Shown in pieces: positions 5,598 through 9,353 of a stretch of 9,353 nucleotides of DNA. The notes below the pieces were generated by a model that saw only the letters and a list, made by a program, of their open reading frames with translations, had not been told where the DNA came from and did no database searches. The DNA comes from an uncultured Clostridia bacterium (GTDB lineage: Bacteria > Bacillota > Clostridia > Christensenellales > CAG-138), in the NCBI GenBank assembly GCA_937894955.1, contig CALAXO010000118.1, positions 1 through 9,353 of the forward strand, given 5' to 3'. The position numbers were made by a program, and so were the translations under genes. Numbering within the stretch: the first letter of the stretch is position 1; the number at the start of each line of letters is the position of its first letter.

Positions 5598-6410
5598 ATG
5601 AAAAGAACAAAGCTGCTGCCTGCGATTTGCGTTCTTACTGCGCTGATGCTGCTTTTGTCCGGCTGTGCGCATCCTTGGCGAATCGCAAGCAATCCCAACC
5701 CCGCAACTCCAATGCCCGACAACGGCACGGATGCCCCTTCAACCGATGCCATAGCTTCAGGCGAACCGGCCGACAGTGCCGTTCCCACTGAAACTGCAAC
5801 GGGTGAACCGGACACTGCCGTTCCCACGGACGATTTCACTGCGAAACCCACCGGTGATGCAACCGATGAACCCGCAACAGACTCTCCCTCCGGCAGTCCG
5901 ACGGACAAGCCCACTGAGAAACCGACCGATAAACCCACCGCGAAACCCACGGAAAAACCTACTCCGAAACCCACTGCGACCCCCAAGCCTGATATTCCTG
6001 CGTTTTCAACAAAGGCTATCAACAACGGAAACACCTATGACAACAGCATGTTCTCAAAGGCAAAGGTAACCATGGTCAATGTTTGGGCAACGACTTGCGG
6101 ACCCTGCATTCAGGAAATGCCCCATATTCAGCAGCTTGCAAACAACTATGCAGGCCGCGGGCTGAAAATCGTCACCGTTCTCGGCGATTCCGAAACACCC
6201 GGGTGCATTAACACCGCACTCGCCATTATCGGAGGCATTCAGGGATTCAATCTGCCCGTGCTGCGGAGCAACAGCTCTGTGGCCGCTGCATTCCCTGCGG
6301 GAGCTTACCCCACCACATATTTCATAGACAGCAACGGCAACATCCTTAAAGTTGTCACAACTTCAAACTCCTATGATCAGTGGTGCTCCATCATCAACAA
6401 TCTTCTCTGA
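5598..6410 (+). CDS. Thioredoxin-fold lipoprotein, TlpA-like
   Basis: A 270-residue membrane-anchored thiol-disulfide oxidoreductase. Order: lipoprotein signal peptide with lipobox LLSGC (acylated Cys23), a low-complexity spacer of about 100 residues rich in Pro, Thr, Asp and Lys (24-132, KPT-type repeats at 102-129), then a TlpA-like thioredoxin domain about 134-270 with active site TTCGPC (Cys167, Cys170), the following EMPHI shared with the upstream thioredoxin, and cis-Pro238 (YPTTYFID). Extra cysteines are Cys203, in nearly the same place as Cys110 of the upstream protein, and Cys263 near the C-terminus. The CGPC pair is the one found in cytosolic thioredoxins and differs from the CPPC of its neighbour, suggesting different redox potentials or partners. 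Ribosome site AAAGGA is 11 bases upstream. It is separated by 14 bases from the small CXXC gene and is probably co-transcribed with it. The function as a surface reductase is inferred. Confidence 0.93.
   Translation: MKRTKLLPAICVLTALMLLLSGCAHPWRIASNPNPATPMPDNGTDAPSTDAIASGEPADSAVPTETATGEPDTAVPTDDFTAKPTGDATDEPATDSPSGSPTDKPTEKPTDKPTAKPTEKPTPKPTATPKPDIPAFSTKAINNGNTYDNSMFSKAKVTMVNVWATTCGPCIQEMPHIQQLANNYAGRGLKIVTVLGDSETPGCINTALAIIGGIQGFNLPVLRSNSSVAAAFPAGAYPTTYFIDSNGNILKVVTTSNSYDQWCSIINNLL
5901..5987 (+). repeat. KPT linker-coding tandem repeat in the lipoprotein
   Basis: Imperfect 12-base units encode repeated Lys-Pro-Thr-(Glu/Asp/Ala/Pro) over residues 102-129. It makes a long, extended, positively charged spacer that would lift the thioredoxin domain away from the membrane through the cell wall. 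Copy number is likely variable between strains. Confidence 0.7.
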
Positions 6411-6424
6411 TTCAGGAGGTCAAG

Positions 6425-6604
6425 ATGAACAACAAAAATGTTAAATTAACCCAAATGCTTGACGGAACCCTCAGAATCATCCTGCCCGTTTGCCTTATGG
6501 TTATCGCGACCGCATTCATTGCATACGGAATATTCGACGGCGAAATCAATGCGGTTCTTTCAAAAGCCACGGCTCTTTGCCGAGAATGCGTAGGTATCGG
6601 CTGA
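6425..6604 (+). CDS. 59-aa membrane protein with C-terminal CXXC, CD1871A-like
   Basis: A very small membrane protein: basic N-terminus (KNVK...), a single hydrophobic helix at about 17-37, and a tail ending in LCRECVGIG, with the CXXC at Cys52 and Cys55. This layout and tail recall the family annotated as CD1871A family CXXC motif-containing protein in Clostridia; that match is from memory. By the positive-inside rule the CXXC tail should face outward. The frame is open further upstream to 6380, but ATG 6425 is chosen because AGGAGGT lies four bases before it. Its TGA overlaps the ATG of the next gene by one base (TGATG), so it is translationally coupled to the Fe-S membrane protein and should be made in step with it. 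I infer a role as a dithiol relay between that protein and the extracellular thioredoxins. It replaces nothing recognisable such as CcdA, which is absent here. Confidence 0.88.
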   Translation: MNNKNVKLTQMLDGTLRIILPVCLMVIATAFIAYGIFDGEINAVLSKATALCRECVGIG

Positions 6605-7659
6605 TGGAAACAAAAACCAAGTTGAACTCAAAGCCGCAGAAAACCATAATGCAGGTTCGTAAAGCGGTTGAACGCAGGCGGTTTGCCATTCAGGCAGTTT
6701 TCAGCCTGCTTACGAACAGCTATGTTGTCGGCTTTCTCACCGGAACGATTTACAAAGGCCCGCTTAAGCAGATTTGTGTTCCGGGCATGAATTGCTACTC
6801 CTGCCCCGGCGCGCTCGGAGCATGTCCTATCGGCTCGCTGCAGGCGATTTTCAATCAGTCCGACTTTTCAAAAGGCGTCTGGTCGGACAGCAATGGCTAT
6901 CTGGTCACGAAACCGCTTTACTATTTTGCGTTTTACGTTGTCGGCTTCCTTATGCTCGTCGGCGCACTTTGCGGAAGGCTCGTTTGCGGTTTTCTTTGCC
7001 CGTTCGGACTGATTCAGGATCTGCTGCACAAGATTCCGCTCCCCAAGAAGCTTAAGATTCGCACTTTCCCCGGCGATAAGCAGCTGCGTTACCTCAAGTA
7101 CTTCTTCCTTGTCGTATTCGTTATCGTTCTGCCTCTGCTGTATGAATCGAATCCTTTCTTCTGCAAATACATCTGCCCTTCCGGAATGCTCCTCGGCGGT
7201 ATTCCGCTTATGACCTACGGCAGCCTTGCGGGCAACACTGCGGCCGGCACAGGTACAGGCATCACGAGCTGGGCGGAAGCCGGCGGATTGACCGCACTGA
7301 AGCTTGGAATTCTTGCGGCAACCATCCTGTTGTCCATCATGATCTATCGTCCGTTCTGCAAATACATTTGTCCGCTCGGCGCGATTTATTCATTCTTCAA
7401 CAGGATTTCACTTTATCGCTACAGTGTTGATGAATCAAAATGTACCCACTGCGGCGTTTGCAAAAACGTTTGCCGCATGGGTGTGGACATGTCAACAACG
7501 CCCAACAGCCCCGAATGCATTCGCTGCGGCGACTGCAAAGCGGCCTGCCCCCACCATGCAATCTGTGCAGGGTTCGGCAAAAAGGCTGCTTCCACCCAAA
7601 CCTTAGCTGCCGATCCGCCGAATCGTGCTGATCGCAGTTTCGGAATAAAACAAAAATAA
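6604..7659 (+). CDS. NapH-like polytopic membrane protein with 4Fe-4S clusters
   Basis: A 351-residue integral membrane electron-transfer protein of the NapH/NosR-type 4Fe-4S family. Order: first helix about 28-48; an outward loop or re-entrant segment with CVPGMNCYSCPGALGACP (Cys58, 64, 67, 74), characteristic of this subfamily; helix about 104-122; LCGRLVCGFLCPFG (Cys123, 128, 132); helix about 163-181; CKYICPSG (Cys187, 191); a Gly-rich loop; helix about 230-248; CKYICPLG (Cys252, 256); then two classical [4Fe-4S] motifs, CTHCGVCKNVC (280-290) and CIRCGDCKAAC (305-315) followed by Pro, expected in the cytoplasm. The start is ATG 6604, overlapping the preceding stop by one base; a longer in-frame reading from 6490 runs through the previous gene and is rejected. 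Family members move electrons between cytoplasmic ferredoxin-type donors and membrane or outside acceptors; here the acceptors are probably the CXXC protein and thioredoxins. The specific route is inference. Confidence 0.92.
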   Translation: METKTKLNSKPQKTIMQVRKAVERRRFAIQAVFSLLTNSYVVGFLTGTIYKGPLKQICVPGMNCYSCPGALGACPIGSLQAIFNQSDFSKGVWSDSNGYLVTKPLYYFAFYVVGFLMLVGALCGRLVCGFLCPFGLIQDLLHKIPLPKKLKIRTFPGDKQLRYLKYFFLVVFVIVLPLLYESNPFFCKYICPSGMLLGGIPLMTYGSLAGNTAAGTGTGITSWAEAGGLTALKLGILAATILLSIMIYRPFCKYICPLGAIYSFFNRISLYRYSVDESKCTHCGVCKNVCRMGVDMSTTPNSPECIRCGDCKAACPHHAICAGFGKKAASTQTLAADPPNRADRSFGIKQK

Positions 7660-7673
7660 GGAGAAACAGAACC

Positions 7674-8765
7674 ATGAAAAAGATTTTTGCTCTTGTTATT
7701 GCAATTGCGCTCACTCTTGCGCTTGCAATACCTGCACTTGCCGACGGTGAAGATGCCGCAGTTTTCGGCACCGAACTGAACCTTGTTGCAAATGATCCCA
7801 CAGTTGAATACGATGAATGGGATGTTCCTTACAATGTTTGGAACGTTATCCCTGTCGACACAAAGCTCAATGTCGGCGACACGGTTACCCTTGCTCTCAG
7901 CTACACCATTCCCGCAGCGGTAGAAGGCTACAGCGAGCGTATGCTTTCAAGCATCGAGTACCTCACAAGCGTTGAAGGCATTGACGGGCTGACCCTTGTT
8001 GAAGCCCAGGGCTGCCCCGGCAAAATGCAGTGTGACTATGAACTCGGGTATTGCATGCCTATCCCCGGTGAATACTCCAACGTCGCTGTTGAAGGAAATG
8101 TATGCACCGTTATGGCTGAGCTTGATTCCGATGTTACGGTTATCCTTCGCGGCACGCTTACCGCTGAAACGGTTGTCGGCAGCACTTCTGTCACGATCGG
8201 TCAGTATCGTTTCCCCGCTCAGTTTTCCGTCGGCACCGTTGACAAGAGCGAGGTTAACGGTCTTCCCGCATACAACATGCACCGCTCGGACTTTGATCTC
8301 GTTCAAAAGCGTGCAGTTGAGGTTCGTGCTTATGAAACCGGCAGCTATGCAATCTTTGCAGGTCTGAACAACCATTACTATCGCGTTGTTGCAAACGATT
8401 CTGCAATCGAAGCATTCATTCCGGTCGATGAAAACTTTACAGACAACGGAGAAGCAGTTGCGGATGAAGAACGCATCGCAACCCTCGCCTCCATTGTTGA
8501 TGAATACAAAGATTTCTTCGGCTTCACTTACACGCAGACCGAATTCACCGATGCAACTTTCATCGGCGACGGCACACATGACACCTTTGAGCTGAGCTTT
8601 ACCCTCGGCGGCAACGGCGAACCCGCACCTTCCGCTGAACCCTCCTCCGAACCAACACCCAACCCCAATCCCGTTCCCGCAACCGGTGCGGTCAGCATTG
8701 CTGTTGCAGGTATCATCTCCATGGTCGGCGGCGCAGCTGCTCTGCTCCAGCGTAAGCGTAAATAA
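7674..8765 (+). CDS. Secreted, wall-anchored protein with a four-cysteine cluster
   Basis: I do not recognise the 363-residue product as a named family. It has a signal peptide at 1-23 (ALA then DG), a beta-rich ectodomain about 25-310, a Pro/Ser/Glu linker (EPAPSAEPSSEPTP, then Asn/Pro) and a C-terminal sorting signal: PATG at 335-338, a hydrophobic helix, and RKRK at the end. This is the layout of sortase substrates, with a variant of LPXTG. The only cysteines are four in a short stretch (114, 120, 127, 144), which can form two disulfides. The segment LNVGDTVTLALSY (about 65-77) and VTVILRGTLTAETVVGSTSVTI (about 154-175, seen in part) vaguely recall cohesin or similar beta-sandwich strands, but not well enough for a call. 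AAGGAG lies ten bases before the ATG and the gene follows the Fe-S protein by 14 bases, so it belongs to the same operon and is a candidate substrate or docking partner of the thioredoxins. Confidence 0.85.
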   Translation: MKKIFALVIAIALTLALAIPALADGEDAAVFGTELNLVANDPTVEYDEWDVPYNVWNVIPVDTKLNVGDTVTLALSYTIPAAVEGYSERMLSSIEYLTSVEGIDGLTLVEAQGCPGKMQCDYELGYCMPIPGEYSNVAVEGNVCTVMAELDSDVTVILRGTLTAETVVGSTSVTIGQYRFPAQFSVGTVDKSEVNGLPAYNMHRSDFDLVQKRAVEVRAYETGSYAIFAGLNNHYYRVVANDSAIEAFIPVDENFTDNGEAVADEERIATLASIVDEYKDFFGFTYTQTEFTDATFIGDGTHDTFELSFTLGGNGEPAPSAEPSSEPTPNPNPVPATGAVSIAVAGIISMVGGAAALLQRKRK

Positions 8766-8792
8766 TCGTGTTGATGCTTGTTTGTCCGATAA

Positions 8793-8812
8793 TTAAGTAA
8801 TCACATACTTAA
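8793..8812 (+). repeat. 7-bp inverted repeat before the terminator
   Basis: TTAAGTA (8793-8799) and TACTTAA (8806-8812) are exact reverse complements around a 6-base loop. It lies just upstream of the strong terminator stem and may be part of the 3'-end structure of the cluster transcript. All pairs but one per arm are A-T, so chance is possible. Confidence 0.3.
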
Positions 8813-8815
8813 ACC

Positions 8816-8854
8816 AAAAAGAACCGCCGGGAAGCATTCTCGGCGGTTCTTTTT
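8816..8854. terminator. Strong bidirectional intrinsic terminator
   Basis: Positions 8816-8829 and 8841-8854 are exact reverse complements (14 bp, core GAACCGCCG), with the stem continuing over a G-T and three more pairs to a tight GCA loop. A5 on the left and T5 on the right give a U-tract in either direction. It ends the five-gene redox cluster on the plus strand and can back up termination of the HtrA-like gene coming from the right. Confidence 0.9.
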
Positions 8855-8929
8855 GTTGGATTTGCAGTTCCGGTGCTTCATTTTTGCGAAGGTGCCGTCG
8901 CGTTCCGCACGTTGAACAAACGCACAACG

Positions 8930-8958
8930 AAAAAAAGGAACGGCTGCATTGCCGTTCC
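8930..8958 (-). terminator. Intrinsic terminator of the HtrA-like gene
   Basis: On the minus strand GGAACGGC (8958-8951) and GCCGTTCC (8944-8937) form an 8-bp stem with a 6-base loop, followed directly by seven T (8936-8930). It lies about 55 bases after the stop of the HtrA-like gene. Confidence 0.85.
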
Positions 8959-9012
8959 AAAGAATTGACAAATTCGATTGCCCGAATTACATCAAAACTA
9001 ATTTAGATAACA

Positions 9013-9353
9013 TCAAAATCCAAATTTGCTTCCGCCGTATGCACCATCAAGGATTTCGCTTCCGATTGAATTAAGGTCACCGACAGTGATTATACATTCA
9101 TAATACTCGCCGTCTCGCCAATAACGGATTTTGACTGTGTCACCTATCGCCTTGCGGCGCAGATAGTCAACAAAAGAATCATTGTCAGTGGCTGTTTTTC
9201 CGTCGTACTCGGTGATTATATCGTCTGCATACAAACCCGCTTTGTGTCCGGGACCGTCTTTTGTTACGGTATAAACAAGCAATCCCTGCGGTATATTGAA
9301 CTTTTCTGCACGTGCTTCGTCCACCGCAACAACTGAAATGCCGATGCCGGGAC
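9013..9353 (-). CDS. C-terminal PDZ domain of an HtrA/DegP-like serine protease, partial
   Basis: The last 112 residues of a protein that continues beyond the right edge. They form a PDZ domain: PGIGISVVAV opens it, then FNIPQGLLVYTV (the carboxylate-binding loop, GLLV), DGPGHKAGLYADDIITEYDGK, SFVDYLRRKAIGDTVKI and WRDGEYYECIITVGDL. The pattern, with a short Gly-rich tail after the domain, is that of the trypsin-like HtrA family in Firmicutes, which degrade misfolded exported proteins at the outer face of the membrane. The protease domain and its Ser-His-Asp triad are outside the window, so this identification rests on the PDZ part alone; other PDZ proteins such as S2P or C-terminal processing peptidases are less likely given the terminal position. 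It is convergent with the redox cluster and has its own terminator at 8930-8958. An exported-protein quality-control protease beside a thiol-redox cluster fits a cell-envelope theme, but no shared transcript is possible. Confidence 0.82.
   Translation of the reverse strand, partial: PGIGISVVAVDEARAEKFNIPQGLLVYTVTKDGPGHKAGLYADDIITEYDGKTATDNDSFVDYLRRKAIGDTVKIRYWRDGEYYECIITVGDLNSIGSEILDGAYGGSKFGF

Noticed and set aside
4176..5672. A 498-codon open frame on the minus strand opposite the dockerin-thioredoxin gene
   Set aside because: The plus strand has a signal peptide, active site, cis-Pro, B-repeats and dockerin loops; the antisense reading has no recognisable domain and arises from codon bias of the plus-strand gene.
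5901..5987. Tandem DNA repeats as a CRISPR or mobile repeat
   Set aside because: The units are 12 bases, imperfect, in frame, and encode a Pro/Thr/Lys linker.
5498..6034. A minus-strand frame encoding a Gly/Val/Ser repeat protein
   Set aside because: It is the reverse reading of the Pro/Thr/Lys linker of the lipoprotein gene; no supporting ribosome site or domain.
6490..6603. A longer N-terminus for the Fe-S membrane protein
   Set aside because: It would overlap the whole second half of the CXXC mini-protein, its extra residues look like an out-of-frame reading, and ATG 6604 forms a classical TGATG coupling.

Overview
The window looks like a chromosomal piece of a Gram-positive, Clostridia-type bacterium (Firmicutes; an Oscillospiraceae/Ruminococcaceae-like gut or digester lineage is my best guess). 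The reasons are strong AGGAGG-type ribosome binding sites, TTGAAA/TATAAT promoters, secreted proteins with Pro-Thr/Glu linkers, a type I dockerin, InlB-type B-repeats, a PATG-type C-terminal sorting signal, and a DeoC/MnmA pair of Firmicutes type. No RNA gene, CRISPR array or insertion sequence was seen.

Left part (1-3303, minus strand). From 3195 down runs a probable operon: a 66-aa heavy-metal-associated (CopZ-like) protein, the tRNA 2-thiouridylase MnmA and the deoxyribose-phosphate aldolase DeoC, read from an extended -10 promoter at about 3242-3250. Downstream lies a visibly AT-richer stretch (1-1020) with a 116-aa protein of unknown function followed two bases later by a GNAT acetyltransferase whose reading frame is broken near 285-303 and which runs to the left edge.

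Middle (3196-4017). A 468-base divergent intergenic region holds promoters for both sides and several inverted repeats. It is followed by a 117-aa, 12-cysteine DUF3795 protein on the plus strand.

Right part (4117-8854, plus strand) is the most interesting section: a five-gene extracytoplasmic thiol-redox cluster behind one very good promoter (TTGAAA-17-TATAAT, covered by two inverted repeats). In order it encodes (1) a secreted TlpA-like thioredoxin (CPPC) carrying two B-repeats and a C-terminal type I dockerin, (2) a lipoprotein with a long Pro/Thr/Lys linker and a second TlpA-like thioredoxin (CGPC), (3) a 59-aa single-helix membrane protein ending in a CXXC motif (CD1871A-like), (4) a NapH-like polytopic membrane protein with two [4Fe-4S] ferredoxin motifs, and (5) a secreted, wall-anchored protein with four clustered cysteines. 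Genes 2-5 are packed with gaps of 14 bases or less and end at a strong bidirectional terminator. My reading, which is inference, is that electrons pass from cytoplasmic Fe-S centres through the membrane protein and the small CXXC protein to two surface thioredoxins. One of these is tethered to the membrane by lipid and the other can be displayed through its dockerin. The last gene would be a client or a docking partner.

Right edge (9013-9353, minus strand): the C-terminal PDZ domain of an HtrA/DegP-like serine protease, convergent with the cluster and closed by its own terminator.
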